Below the pieces are notes generated by a model. The model worked only from the letters and a program-made list of their open reading frames with translations, was not told the DNA's origin and searched no databases. Made by a program: the position numbers and the translations under genes. Positions 25,783-35,243 of a DNA stretch of 64,000 nucleotides are shown one piece after another. The DNA is taken from positions 55,908 through 119,907 of the forward strand of contig NZ_OPYN01000123.1 of assembly GCF_900277125.1 (NCBI RefSeq). The letters run 5' to 3'. This DNA is from Pseudomonas inefficax (GTDB lineage: Bacteria; Pseudomonadota; Gammaproteobacteria; Pseudomonadales; Pseudomonadaceae). Every line of letters begins with the position of its first letter. Position 1 is the stretch's first letter.

Positions 25783-27402
25783 TCAGAAGATGTAGTCGGT
25801 GGTCAGGAAGCTCGACTGCCGGTTGCGAATGATCTCGCTGATCAGTTCCTTGTTGGCCTCCTGGAAGCGCGTGGCGACCAACGTGCGGATCGAGAACACA
25901 CGCAGGGCGTCGTGTACCGACAGGGTGCCTTCTGCGCTGTTCTTGCGGCCGTTGAACGGGTAGGTGTCGGGGCCGCGCTGGCATTGCGCGTTAATGTTGA
26001 TGCGCCCGACCTGGTTGGCAAAGATGTCGACCAGGCTGCCGATGGTCGCCGGGTCATTGCCGAACAGGCTCAATTGCTGGCCGTAGTCGGAGTCCAGTAC
26101 ATAGTCGATCACCGTTTGCAGGTCGCGGTAGGGCACTACCGGTACCAGCGGGCCGAACTGTTCCTCGTGGTAGACGCGCATGTCACTCTTCACCGGGTAC
26201 AGCACGGCCGGGTAGAAGAATGAGCCGCGGCTGTGCCCGCCGCCTTCGTTGAGCACGCGTGCGCCCTTGGCGGTGGCGTCGGCGAGCAGGCCGTCGAGGT
26301 AGTCGACCTTGCCGGGCTCGGGCAACGGTGTCAGCGCCACGCCTGGTTCCCAGGGCATGCCAGGCTTGAGCGCGGCCAGCTTGCGCTGGAACTTGTCGAG
26401 GAAGGCATCGACCACGTCCTCGTGGACGAACAGGATCTTCAGCGCCGTGCAGCGCTGGCCATTGAACGACAGCGCACCGGTGACTGCCTCTTCGACGGCG
26501 TTGTCGAGGTCCACCTGGGGCAGCACGATGCCCGGGTTCTTGGCATCCAGCCCCAGCGCGGCGCGCAGCCGGTGCGGGCGCGGGTGCAGTTTTTTCAGGT
26601 CGCTGGCGGCCTTGTGCGTGCCGATGAAGGCGAACACATCGATTTTGCCGCTGGCCATCAGCGCGCTCACTGTTTCCCGGCCGCGGCCGTAGATGACGTT
26701 GATCACCCCCGGCGGGAAGCTGTCACGGAAGGCTTCGAGCAACGGCCGAATCAGCAGCACACCGAACTTGGCCGGCTTGAACACCACGGTGTTGCCCATG
26801 ATCAGCGCCGGGATCAGCGTGGTGAAGGTTTCGTTCAGCGGGTAGTTGTATGGACCCATGCACAGCGCCACGCCCAGCGGTGCACGGCGGATCTGGCCCA
26901 GCGTGCCCTGTTCCAGCTCGAAGCGGCTGGAGCGGCGGTCGAGGTCCTTGAGGGCATTGATGGTGTCGACGATGTAGTCGCAGGTGCGGTCGAATTCCTT
27001 TTCCGAATCCTTGAGGTTCTTGCCGATTTCCCACATCAGCAGCTTGACCACGGCCTGGCGCTGCTCACGCATGCGCGCCAGGAAGGTCTCGACGTGCTGG
27101 ATGCGCTCGGCCACGCGCATGTTCGGCCAGGCGCCGCGGCCTTTGTCGTAGGCTTGCACGGCGGCATCGAGGGCGGTGAGCGCGGTGTCGGCATCGAGCA
27201 GCGGGGCGCTGCCCAGCACCACCTGGTGCTCATCGTTGCCTTCCTTGAGCCAGACCGGGCTGCGCACCGTGGCCAAGGGGCCATCCCAGCGCCTCAGCTC
27301 GCCGTTCACCAGATAGTCGCGTTGTTCCAGGGGGGCTCCCAGGCGCCAGGTTTCCGGGATGTTCTCGGCGCTGGGGAAGAGTGAATCGAGCAGACGGTCC
27401 AT
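25783..27402 (-). CDS. gapN: NADP-dependent glyceraldehyde-3-phosphate dehydrogenase-like ALDH
   Basis: An aldehyde dehydrogenase family protein of 539 aa. The nucleophile is Cys318 in FNGQRCTALK, the oxyanion Asn is in GPYNYPLN (Asn186), and the cofactor lysine is in VVFKPAKFG. Overall sequence fits the non-phosphorylating GAPDH (ALDH11/GapN-type) group, which oxidises glyceraldehyde 3-phosphate to 3-phosphoglycerate with NADP. The usual general-base motif ELGGK is replaced by GLDAK: ungapped alignment from the Cys motif puts Gly284 where the catalytic Glu should be. GAGGTG precedes the ATG by about 9 nt. Substrate assignment is from family resemblance; another phosphorylated or small aldehyde is possible. 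Confidence 0.82.
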   Translation of the reverse strand: MDRLLDSLFPSAENIPETWRLGAPLEQRDYLVNGELRRWDGPLATVRSPVWLKEGNDEHQVVLGSAPLLDADTALTALDAAVQAYDKGRGAWPNMRVAERIQHVETFLARMREQRQAVVKLLMWEIGKNLKDSEKEFDRTCDYIVDTINALKDLDRRSSRFELEQGTLGQIRRAPLGVALCMGPYNYPLNETFTTLIPALIMGNTVVFKPAKFGVLLIRPLLEAFRDSFPPGVINVIYGRGRETVSALMASGKIDVFAFIGTHKAASDLKKLHPRPHRLRAALGLDAKNPGIVLPQVDLDNAVEEAVTGALSFNGQRCTALKILFVHEDVVDAFLDKFQRKLAALKPGMPWEPGVALTPLPEPGKVDYLDGLLADATAKGARVLNEGGGHSRGSFFYPAVLYPVKSDMRVYHEEQFGPLVPVVPYRDLQTVIDYVLDSDYGQQLSLFGNDPATIGSLVDIFANQVGRININAQCQRGPDTYPFNGRKNSAEGTLSVHDALRVFSIRTLVATRFQEANKELISEIIRNRQSSFLTTDYIF

Positions 27403-27550
27403 GGGTACTGCACCTCACATTGCTGGGCGGGTTTCGAGCCAGGTGAATCGCTTCAGCTTTGAGCATGCACCGGCTGCCGGAAAAACACCAGTCTGGCTTA
27501 ACATGGGCACGAATGCCTGCCCTGTTGCGCAGGCAGGCACCCAAGGGCTG

Positions 27551-30500
27551 TCAAAGCGGGAGGTTGAACAGGTCGTACGGTGGGTGTGTCAACCATTGCT
27601 GACGCAGGGCGGGGTCTGCGTCGATCAGAGCCAGGCGCCGCCAGAATTCGGCGCGCGCTTGCCGTGGGTGGGAGACGAACGGTTCAAGTTCAAGCAACGG
27701 CCTGAGGTCGCGCCGATATTGCAGTGGCAATCGCTGCCACACGGCCATTTCGGCCGGGCCGGTCTGTTCGAAGAATTCCAGGTAGTCGCCTTCGCACACC
27801 AACAGGTCCACCTGATGCACGGTGTTGTAGGCCTCGATCTGCGCAAGCACAGGTGCGCCCAGCCATTCGCTTTCCAGGCGCAGGGCGTTTGCGACTGGCC
27901 GTGGTACGTTGAAACCGTCTGGCAACCGCAGCAGCTGGTTTTCGCCGATATCCACAATGTTGGGCTCGACCATCTGGCTCAGGCCTTGTGGCAATTCGCT
28001 AAGCGCACAGTCGTTCAGGAACAGCGTCCTCAGGTAGGCCAGCCCACGCAGGTCCGGGGCCTGCAGCAGCGGGTTGCCCGAAAGGTCCAGCACCACAAGC
28101 CCGGGGCAGCGGTTCAGTGCCTGCTGGGCCTGGGCACTCCAGGTAATGCGGTTGCCTTCCAGGTCCAGCCAGGCGAGCTGCTCAGGGTTGCCCAGATGGG
28201 GCACGGTGTCGAACCGGCAGTCGGTCAGCAGCAAGCGATTGAGGTTGGGGAAGCGTTCGTGGAACTCGGCCGGCAACTGGCTTAGCGAGCGGTTGTAGCT
28301 GAGTGACAAGTGCTGCACATGGGTGAAGTCGTCTGGCAAGGCCAGGCTGGCCAGGGCCTGGTTGTCCAGTTCCAGGCCAGACAGGTCCAGGCTGTGCAGG
28401 CGGCCACCCCCTTCAAGCGCTATGGTCGACAGCCGCCGCCAGGCGTTGATGATGGGGCGGATGGCCAGGTGCCGCTGGTGAGGGTGCTGGGGATCGGGCC
28501 TGGCCCATTCATGCAGGTCGCGGCGCAAAGTATCCAGACGCTGCTGCAGGTCGTGCAGCCGCTGTGTGGGTGAGCGAATGTCATCGGCGTTGGGGTTGTC
28601 CTCATCGTTGCCCAGCCAGTTTTCGAACTCCTGATCGGTGGCGTCCGGGAACAAGCGGCGATAGGCTCCGGCCAGCGAGCCTGCCAGGCGCGGCTGAGGC
28701 GGTTCGGGGGCCAGCGGCCGCCCGCCGCGCAAGCCTCCCAAGGGCTTGCGCAGTGCCGTTCGCTGCCCCCAGAGCCGCTGGGCCAATGTCTCCCTGTGCT
28801 TGTCGACCCAATCCAGTACGTGCTGGCGTAGCGAACTGCCATCGGCGGTCGTGATACCCAGCATGTCGCGGTGCGAGCGTGACAGTGCCTGCTCTATGGC
28901 GCGACAGAGGTCCGGATCCCGCAGCGCAGGTGCAGGGCGCTCGCCTAGGTCGACCTCATAGCCTTCGACCGATTTGATCACCCGACGCAGGGTGGTGGCG
29001 TGGTCGCTGCCGACCTGCTCCAGCCGCGGGCCTTCAGGGCTGGCGCCGCGCAGCTCCAGGCGCACGTCCCCAGGCCAGTCGGGCATCGCATCCAGTGCGC
29101 TGAACAGCAGGCGTTCGCTGTCACTGCTGGCCCGGGCAGGCTGAAGCACGCCTTCCAGCGCGCGTACCAGGGGCAGCTCGCCATGCACTTGCTCCAGCAA
29201 CTGGCGAACTTGCGTGGGCAGCTGTCCGTACTGTTGCCAGGCGAGCGATTCGGCTTCGCCCAACGGTGCCAGCAAACGCTTGGCCAGGGCAGGGGAAAGC
29301 CGTGGATAGGCATCGAGCAGTTTCCGGGTCGACGGAGTGGTGGGCTCGCTGCCGTTGTAGAGCCGCTCGAACAGGCCCGGCGGGGCCTTCTCGGCCAACG
29401 CCTCTACCTCGGCCTGCGCCGCCATGCGCTGCAGGGCATCGAGCAACAGCGGCGGCGTTGGCTGGCCCTCCAGGTGCACTCGGCGCAAGCGCGCGGCGTC
29501 GACGCCACAGAGGCGGCCGGCCTGCGTCAGCTGTTCTGGGGTGTACGTGGCATATGGCTGGCCAAGACGGCGTACCAGCTTCGCGAATGGCCACTGGCCG
29601 GGCTGCTCATGCTGACCACGCCAGGCGCCTTGGCTGTTGTGCGCCAGCGGTGGCTGCCAGGCATCGGGCACCTCGGGGTGAATGGCCCGCCATTGCTGCA
29701 AATGGCTGTCGAAGCGTTGCTCGAAGAGTTGGCCGTCCATGCGGATGAAGTGCCGGCCCTCGTACAGGTACTGGCCAAGTGCATTGGGCTGCAGGTTTTC
29801 GGGCAGTGTGACGGCACTGCGGTAGGGGGTGAGGTCTTCATTCCAGAGCCTGTAGCGGCCGTCGTTGCTGCGTACTTGCTGCAGGTTTTCCATCAACGGG
29901 CTGTTGAACAGCTTGGGTACCAACTTGCCCGCTGCCACGAAGCCACCGACAAGGGCCAGGTTCAGGCCTACCGCCTCCAAGTGGCGTAGCGCCAGGTGAC
30001 GGTCGCCTTCATGCCAGGCTTCGTAGCCTTCGAAGGCCTCGCCGAGCAGTTGGCAGGCGGTGACGGCCAGCATCAGGGTGCCTGCACCTGGAATGAAGAA
30101 CGCGGCGATATTGAGCGCATCCAGGCCAAGGCTTTCCCATTCCTCCAGGCGCCTGGCCCGTGCATCGGCATCGGCCGCCGCTGTCGGCACTGCCAGCAGG
30201 CTGGCTTCATGCTTGAGGCGCGCCAGGTGCAGGTCCTGGTAGTGGCCGAAAGGCTCGGCCGTGATGGCCACGCGCGTGGGGCGCAGGTCGGCATGCGCTG
30301 CGCGCTGCCAAGGGCGGTCATAGGCAGTGTTGCCTGTGACGTCGAGGTTTTGCCGAAGCAGGTCGAGAAAATGCGTGCGCTCGTCCTGCCTGATGTAGGC
30401 CATGAAGGCCTGGCGGGCATCGGGCTCCAGCAGCAAGGTCGCCAGTGTATCGTGTACCGCGTCCAGGTTGTTGCATTGGCGCAGGGCCGGGTCATGGCCG

Positions 30501-31378
30501 GGCAAGTACAGCGCCAGCGCCCCACTGCCGGCATCGATCAGCATGACTTCGTACAGGGGCGTGCCGAACAGCGCCAGCTGCCAGCATCTCACCGCACCAC
30601 CCTGCAACAACTGTTCGACCTGATCGCGCGTGCTGCCGTCAAGCAGGTGCCGCAGATAGGCAAGGTCGGCCGCAAGGCGCAGGCGGTCTTGCTGCACCCT
30701 GATGGCCAGGGCTCGGGTAACGGGTCGGGCGAAGTGCTGTTCCAGGTGGGCCTGGTAAGCGCTACCCAGGTCCAGGTCGCGGCACATTGTGGCAAAGGTG
30801 GCCGGGGCAAGTGGCAGTCGGTCAACCTGGTAGCGCTCCGATGTCAGCGCAAAGTGCGCCACCGGTACTTGCATGCCAAGTGGGGCCGAGCCTTGTACTT
30901 GGACCGCTGTTACCTGAATGCTGTGGCTCGGGGCAATGGCACTTTCGGGAGTGAAGACCTCATCGTCGGCGAAGTTCTGCAGGGCGGCCTGTAGCAGGTT
31001 GTCGCGACGATGGCGGTACAGGTAACGCAGGCCAATCCAGTGCCAGTCGCGTTCGACCCGCAGCAGCTCGGTAGAGCGCAACGGCGCGTGAACGCCTTGT
31101 GCGGCAATAGCGCCCTGCAGCAATGGTTCTGCGAACTCGGTGATCTGTTTCAGCCCTTTGAGCGCGCGGGCCAAGGCCGCTTGCGAATGTATCAGGCGCG
31201 CCTGGCTGGCATGCACCGCCTGGCGCAGGTCGGGAGCTGCATTGGCAAACCAGTCCTGCGTCTGCCATGGGGCGGTCTGGGTTTGCTTCAACGCGGCCCA
31301 CTGGTCGGGGGCTGCCTGGCGGGCCCAGTGCGGCAGCTGCGCCTCGAGCAAGGGTTGATGGGGGTTTTTGGCCGTCAT
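27551..31378 (-). CDS. Large leucine-rich-repeat, dermonecrotic-toxin-like (DUF6543-type) protein
   Basis: A 1275-aa protein starting at ATG 31378 (AAAGGAG 7 nt upstream). No signal peptide is present. The first 480 residues resemble the N-terminal domain of Pseudomonas dermonecrotic toxin/effector-like proteins, ending in a hydrophobic hairpin near 435-490 (ALNIAAFFIPGAGTLMLAVT and LALVGGFVAAGKL) that may insert in membranes. A helical middle region follows. From about 1020 there are some six leucine-rich repeats (LHSLDLSGLELDNQALASL, VQHLSLSYNRSLSQLP, LAWLDLEGNRI, LVVLDLSGNPLL, LRTLFLNDCALSELP). Related proteins often end in a NEL-type E3 ubiquitin ligase domain; here only about 100 residues follow the repeats, and no NEL catalytic Cys motif is visible. 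It may act on eukaryotic hosts or predators (inference). Confidence 0.78.
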   Translation of the reverse strand: MTAKNPHQPLLEAQLPHWARQAAPDQWAALKQTQTAPWQTQDWFANAAPDLRQAVHASQARLIHSQAALARALKGLKQITEFAEPLLQGAIAAQGVHAPLRSTELLRVERDWHWIGLRYLYRHRRDNLLQAALQNFADDEVFTPESAIAPSHSIQVTAVQVQGSAPLGMQVPVAHFALTSERYQVDRLPLAPATFATMCRDLDLGSAYQAHLEQHFARPVTRALAIRVQQDRLRLAADLAYLRHLLDGSTRDQVEQLLQGGAVRCWQLALFGTPLYEVMLIDAGSGALALYLPGHDPALRQCNNLDAVHDTLATLLLEPDARQAFMAYIRQDERTHFLDLLRQNLDVTGNTAYDRPWQRAAHADLRPTRVAITAEPFGHYQDLHLARLKHEASLLAVPTAAADADARARRLEEWESLGLDALNIAAFFIPGAGTLMLAVTACQLLGEAFEGYEAWHEGDRHLALRHLEAVGLNLALVGGFVAAGKLVPKLFNSPLMENLQQVRSNDGRYRLWNEDLTPYRSAVTLPENLQPNALGQYLYEGRHFIRMDGQLFEQRFDSHLQQWRAIHPEVPDAWQPPLAHNSQGAWRGQHEQPGQWPFAKLVRRLGQPYATYTPEQLTQAGRLCGVDAARLRRVHLEGQPTPPLLLDALQRMAAQAEVEALAEKAPPGLFERLYNGSEPTTPSTRKLLDAYPRLSPALAKRLLAPLGEAESLAWQQYGQLPTQVRQLLEQVHGELPLVRALEGVLQPARASSDSERLLFSALDAMPDWPGDVRLELRGASPEGPRLEQVGSDHATTLRRVIKSVEGYEVDLGERPAPALRDPDLCRAIEQALSRSHRDMLGITTADGSSLRQHVLDWVDKHRETLAQRLWGQRTALRKPLGGLRGGRPLAPEPPQPRLAGSLAGAYRRLFPDATDQEFENWLGNDEDNPNADDIRSPTQRLHDLQQRLDTLRRDLHEWARPDPQHPHQRHLAIRPIINAWRRLSTIALEGGGRLHSLDLSGLELDNQALASLALPDDFTHVQHLSLSYNRSLSQLPAEFHERFPNLNRLLLTDCRFDTVPHLGNPEQLAWLDLEGNRITWSAQAQQALNRCPGLVVLDLSGNPLLQAPDLRGLAYLRTLFLNDCALSELPQGLSQMVEPNIVDIGENQLLRLPDGFNVPRPVANALRLESEWLGAPVLAQIEAYNTVHQVDLLVCEGDYLEFFEQTGPAEMAVWQRLPLQYRRDLRPLLELEPFVSHPRQARAEFWRRLALIDADPALRQQWLTHPPYDLFNLPL

Positions 31379-31527
31379 GTCGATGCTCCTTTCATGCAAA
31401 GAAGGCATCAAACGCTATTCCGCTAAAGCCAAGTGGTAATGGGATAACGCGACTTGGGTATATTGAGGCCTGTCAGGGCGATAGGCGTGTACTATCCAGG
31501 CGCAGGACAGTGGCTAGGGGGTGAGGA

Positions 31528-32310
31528 ATGATCGAGGTATCACGGTTCTGGCGCGACCCGGCGTTGCCTTTCGTCGAAGCCCGGCGGGTAGGGGACGGGC
31601 GCCAGGTGTGCTACGCCGCGCATTCCCACGAGAGCTTTTCCATCGGGGTGATAACGGGAGGGCGCAGCTCCTACCTGTACGGTGACCGGTGCATCGAGGT
31701 GACGGCTGGTTCCACGGTACTGATGAACCCGGGTGTGGTGCATGCCTGCAATCCCATCGACGGGGAGCCTTGGTCCTACCTCATGTTGTTCGTCGATATG
31801 CCCTGGTTGCAGGCGCTGGGATTTACCTTGCCGGCCCAGGCCTGGAGCAGCTCGCCGGTGTTGTACCAGGGCCTGTTGCAGGTCTTTGCCGACCTGTTTG
31901 ACGCCAGCGTGCCAGACCGGGAAGGGCGCCTGGCGGCGCTGTTTGCTGCATTGCCGGGGTTGCTTGGCGGTAATGCCAGCGTGAACGACGATGGCAACCC
32001 GCGGCTGGATGCGGCGGCAGCGTTCATACGCGCCCATCGTGGCGACCCGCTGAGCCTGGACGACATCTGCGCCGCATGCGGGCTGTCGCGTTCCTACCTG
32101 ATTCGCGCGTTCCGCCAACGCTTCGGACTGACGCCGCATGGCTACCTGCTCGACCAGCGCGTGCAGCTGGCCAGGGCGCAACTGCGCCAGGGCCGGGCAA
32201 TTGCCGAGGTGGCGCAGGAGGCCGGGTTTGCCGACCAGGCGCACCTGCAGCGGGCCTTCAAGCGGCACCTGGCGACGACACCGGGGCATTACCGCAATGC
32301 ACTTGGCTGA
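31528..32310 (+). CDS. AraC-family transcriptional regulator
   Basis: A 260-aa regulator. The N-terminal cupin-like effector domain has HSHESFSIGVITGGRSSYLY and AGSTVLMNPGVVHACNP, the AraC-binding signature. The C-terminal domain has two helix-turn-helix units (LSLDDICAACGLSRSYLIRA and IAEVAQEAGFADQAHLQRAF) and ends in TPGHYRNA. AGGGGG stands 6 nt before the ATG. It is convergent with a LysE-type exporter gene 361 nt away, a common pairing in which the regulator senses the exported amino acid; the ligand is not known. The divergent neighbour is the LRR toxin-like gene. Confidence 0.9.
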   Translation: MIEVSRFWRDPALPFVEARRVGDGRQVCYAAHSHESFSIGVITGGRSSYLYGDRCIEVTAGSTVLMNPGVVHACNPIDGEPWSYLMLFVDMPWLQALGFTLPAQAWSSSPVLYQGLLQVFADLFDASVPDREGRLAALFAALPGLLGGNASVNDDGNPRLDAAAAFIRAHRGDPLSLDDICAACGLSRSYLIRAFRQRFGLTPHGYLLDQRVQLARAQLRQGRAIAEVAQEAGFADQAHLQRAFKRHLATTPGHYRNALG

Positions 32311-32334
32311 GTGGCCATATTGGCTGTGATGGCC

Positions 32335-32660
32335 CATCGCCGGCAAGCCAGCTCCCACAGGGATCGCGCCAGCCTTTAGAAATTGAGTAAGACAGTTGCT
32401 CCCAGGTACTGCACAGGTCTTAGGGGCAACGCGGTCGGGGTGGGAGCAACTGTCTTGGATATCTCTTCAAGCCAGCACTGGCCCTTGTAGGAGCGGCCTT
32501 GTGTCGCGATGGGGCGCGAAGCGGCCCTAGGGTTTCAGCTTCGCAGCAAAGGTTGTCGGGGCCGCTGCGCGGCCCATCGCGACACAAGGCCGCTCCTACA
32601 GGTATTTGCACATGGCTTGAGGCCAGTGTGGTCGGGTGGGAGCTGGCTTGCCGGCGACAG
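32335..32660. repeat. Nested composite repeat (copy B) between AraC and LysE genes
   Basis: This 361-nt gap is nearly all repeat. Outer arms GGCAAGCCAGCTCCCAC (from 32342) and their reverse complement (to 32652) enclose two modules. Bases 32351-32404 equal the reverse complement of 59499-59552, and 32439-32513 equal 23771-23845. A palindrome to 32601 follows, its core inverted relative to the ilvA copy. No gene or promoter could be recognised inside. Confidence 0.85.
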
Positions 32661-32671
32661 GGCCGGTGCAG

Positions 32672-33259
32672 CTAGCCTTGAATAACCAGATAAACCGCAC
32701 TGCCCACGAGCAGCAGCGCCAAGCACCGATTCAGCAGGCGCATGTGCCGTGGGTTGCCCAGGTACTGGCGAATCACGCTTCCGGCCCACGCCCAGCTGGC
32801 CACCGAAATGAAGCAGATCGGTCCGTAGATCCAGGCAAACAGCCACAGCAACTGCTGCTCACCGCCGGTGTAGGCACCCACCCCGGCCACCGCTGCCAGC
32901 CATGCCTTGGGGTTGAGCCATTGCATCGCCGCGCCGTGCCAGGCCGAGGGGGCCTGGGAGTGATGTGTAGCAACCAGCTGACCGTCATCGCTGGCCAGCT
33001 TCCTTGCCATGTACAGCAGGAACGCCACGCCGCCCCAGTGCAACAGCAGGCCAAGCAAAGGCCAGCGCAGCAACAACTGGTGCAGGCCCAGCCCGACCAG
33101 CACCAGCAACAGGCAGAAACCCAGCGTGGCGCCAGCCACATGCGCAAGGCTCGCACGCAGGCCATGGCGGGCACCGCTGCCCAGCGCGACGATGTTGACC
33201 GGGCCGGGGGAGATCGAAGCCGCCAGTGCGAAAGCGGCCATGGATAGAGACAGGCTCAT
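32672..33259 (-). CDS. LysE/RhtB-family amino-acid exporter
   Basis: A 195-aa inner-membrane protein with about six helices. It starts MSLSLSMAAFALAASISPGP, the family signature in which SPGPVN follows the first helix, then GARHGLRASLAHVAGATLGF, the second conserved stretch. QWLNPKAWLAAVAGVGAY in the middle matches the LysE-family NPK motif. It presumably exports an amino acid or related compound by proton exchange. The convergent AraC-type gene may regulate it. The substrate cannot be told from the sequence. Confidence 0.92.
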   Translation of the reverse strand: MSLSLSMAAFALAASISPGPVNIVALGSGARHGLRASLAHVAGATLGFCLLLVLVGLGLHQLLLRWPLLGLLLHWGGVAFLLYMARKLASDDGQLVATHHSQAPSAWHGAAMQWLNPKAWLAAVAGVGAYTGGEQQLLWLFAWIYGPICFISVASWAWAGSVIRQYLGNPRHMRLLNRCLALLLVGSAVYLVIQG

Positions 33260-33354
33260 GAGGATGATCCGTTTGGGTGAAGGTGACCTCCATGCTGGGG
33301 TATCGACAGCCTGCGGTATTGAAGGAAAGTACCCATATCGGCCTTATGCCTTTC

Positions 33355-33470
33355 TGTGGGAGCGGCCTTGCGTCGCGAAAGGGCCGCAGAGCGGCCCCAG
33401 CGATTTGCAGAGATGCTGCAATCCCAGGGGCTGCTGCGCAGCCCTTTCGCGACGCAAGGCCGCTCCCACA
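33355..33470. repeat. Inverted REP-type palindrome
   Basis: Arms of 30 bp (33355-33384 and 33441-33470), core GCGGCCTTGCGTCGCGAAAG. It occupies the 412-nt gap between the divergent LysE and TerC genes. The remaining 200 nt up to 33671 presumably hold the terC promoter; I see only short hairpins there (GGCCTTCAAGGCC at 33614-33626) and no riboswitch. Confidence 0.85.
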
Positions 33471-33671
33471 GGTGGAGGCGTGGCTCTAGAGGCGTTGTTA
33501 CAGGTTTTGTAATAGTTTTGCGCTGTTACGGAAAGCTGCTGTGCTTGTAGGATCGTTCTCCCAATTTGCTATCAAGGTCTATATGAGCACCTTCGCGGAG
33601 CCCCCCAGTCCCCGGCCTTCAAGGCCTTCCTTCTTCCGTCCTCGTGACGCTGCCCTCGTGAGTACCCGCTA

Positions 33672-35243
33672 ATGGAATGGCTAGCCGACCCCACGGCCTG
33701 GCTGGGCCTGCTGACGCTTATCGTCCTCGAGCTGGTACTGGGTATCGACAACCTGGTGTTCATCGCCATTCTCGCCGACAAGCTGCCACCGCATCAGCGC
33801 GACCGCGCGCGGGTCATTGGCCTGAGCCTGGCGTTGATCATGCGCCTGGGCCTGTTGGCCAGTATCTCGTGGATGGTCACCCTGACCGCGCCGTTGTTCG
33901 AGGTGTTCGACAAGAGCTTCTCGGGCCGCGACCTGATCATGCTGTTCGGTGGCGTGTTCCTGCTGTTCAAGGCCACCATGGAGCTGCACGAACGCCTGGA
34001 AGGCCACGTGGCCCAGGCCAGCGGCGCAGTGCGCCACGCTGCGTTCTGGCCGATCGTCGCGCAGATCGTGGTGCTCGATGCGGTGTTCTCGCTGGACGCG
34101 GTAATTACCGCGGTGGGCATGGTCGAACATTTGTCGGTAATGATGATCGCGGTGATCTTCTCGATCGGCATCATGATCGTTGCCAGCAAGCCGCTGACCC
34201 GCTTCGTCAACGCCCACCCCACGGTGATCATGCTGTGCCTGGGCTTCCTGATGATGATCGGCTTCAGCCTCACCGCCGAAGGCCTGGGCTTCCATATCCC
34301 GAAAGGTTACCTGTACGCGGCCATCGGCTTCTCGATCCTGATCGAGCTGTTCAACCAGTTGGCCCGTGCCCGCCGCAAGCGCAGCCTGCAGCAGCACCGG
34401 CCGCTGCGTGAGCGCACCGCGCATGCCGTGCTGCGCCTGCTGGGTGGCCGCCGGGTCGAGGCTGACGAGGTGGGCGAGGAAATCGCCGACCTGGTCGAAG
34501 GTGGTGAGGAGCAGGTGCTGTTCGACCGCCGTGAACGGGTGATGATCAGTGGCGTGCTGAACCTGGCCGAGCGGCCGATTCGCACGGTGATGACTGCCCG
34601 CGCCGAGGTCGATGTGATCGACCTGGCGCAGCCGGCCGACGCCATTGCACAGGCCCTGGCCAATTCGCCGTACTCGCGCCTGCCAGTGATCCGCGACGGC
34701 CGCGTGGACGAGCCACTGGGCTTCGTGCACAAGAAGGAGCTGCTCAAGGAGCTGCTGTCGGGTAGCCAGCCTGATCTGGAAGGCATGGCCCGGGTACCGC
34801 TGAACCTGCTGGAAAGCTTCAGCATCCTCAATGCCCTGGAGCAGATGCGAAGCCAGTCGACGCACATCGCCTTCGTGGTCAACGAATTCGGTGACTTCAC
34901 CGGCCTGCTGACCATGACCGATATCCTCGAGTCGATTGCCGGCGAGTTGCCGGATGCCAGCGAGGTCGAAGGCCCGGGCATCGTCCAGGAAGGTGAAGGT
35001 TTTGTGGTCAGCGGTGCATTGAACCTGAGCCAGGTGCAGGCCCGTACCGGCTTCAGCGCCCGCGCCACCGAGGACTACCAGACCCTCGCGGGCCTGGTGA
35101 TGAGCCTGCTCGACCGCTTGCCCATGGTCGGTGACCGCCTGGCCTGGAATGGCTGGACGCTGACCGTGGAGGCGGTCGAGGAGCGGCGGGTGCGCCAGGT
35201 TCGGCTTACACCGACCGGCGACGTTGACGCAGCAGGTGCTTGA
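33672..35243 (+). CDS. TerC-family membrane protein with CBS and CorC/HlyC domains (YegH/YoaE-like)
   Basis: A 523-aa protein. Residues 1-235 form a TerC domain with seven or so helices and the conserved acidic membrane motifs [20 protein letters not shown] and [18 protein letters not shown], which are thought to carry metal ions. A CBS pair follows ([20 protein letters not shown] ... [26 protein letters not shown], partly quoted), then a CorC/HlyC-type C-terminal domain. This is the E. coli YegH/YoaE architecture. Related TerC proteins export manganese, and that role is a guess here. The ribosome binding site is weak. The 3' end overlaps the convergent permease gene by 38 nt. Confidence 0.9.
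   Translation: MEWLADPTAWLGLLTLIVLELVLGIDNLVFIAILADKLPPHQRDRARVIGLSLALIMRLGLLASISWMVTLTAPLFEVFDKSFSGRDLIMLFGGVFLLFKATMELHERLEGHVAQASGAVRHAAFWPIVAQIVVLDAVFSLDAVITAVGMVEHLSVMMIAVIFSIGIMIVASKPLTRFVNAHPTVIMLCLGFLMMIGFSLTAEGLGFHIPKGYLYAAIGFSILIELFNQLARARRKRSLQQHRPLRERTAHAVLRLLGGRRVEADEVGEEIADLVEGGEEQVLFDRRERVMISGVLNLAERPIRTVMTARAEVDVIDLAQPADAIAQALANSPYSRLPVIRDGRVDEPLGFVHKKELLKELLSGSQPDLEGMARVPLNLLESFSILNALEQMRSQSTHIAFVVNEFGDFTGLLTMTDILESIAGELPDASEVEGPGIVQEGEGFVVSGALNLSQVQARTGFSARATEDYQTLAGLVMSLLDRLPMVGDRLAWNGWTLTVEAVEERRVRQVRLTPTGDVDAAGA

Noticed and set aside
27551..28000. NEL-type E3 ubiquitin ligase domain at the end of the LRR protein
   Set aside because: Fewer than about 110 residues follow the last repeat, and the Cys-Asp active-site pattern is absent. 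A single Cys in LLVCEGDY is not enough.
33471..33671. Manganese (yybP-ykoY) riboswitch upstream of the TerC gene
   Set aside because: TerC genes often carry one, but I could not find the conserved paired motifs of that class in these 200 nt.
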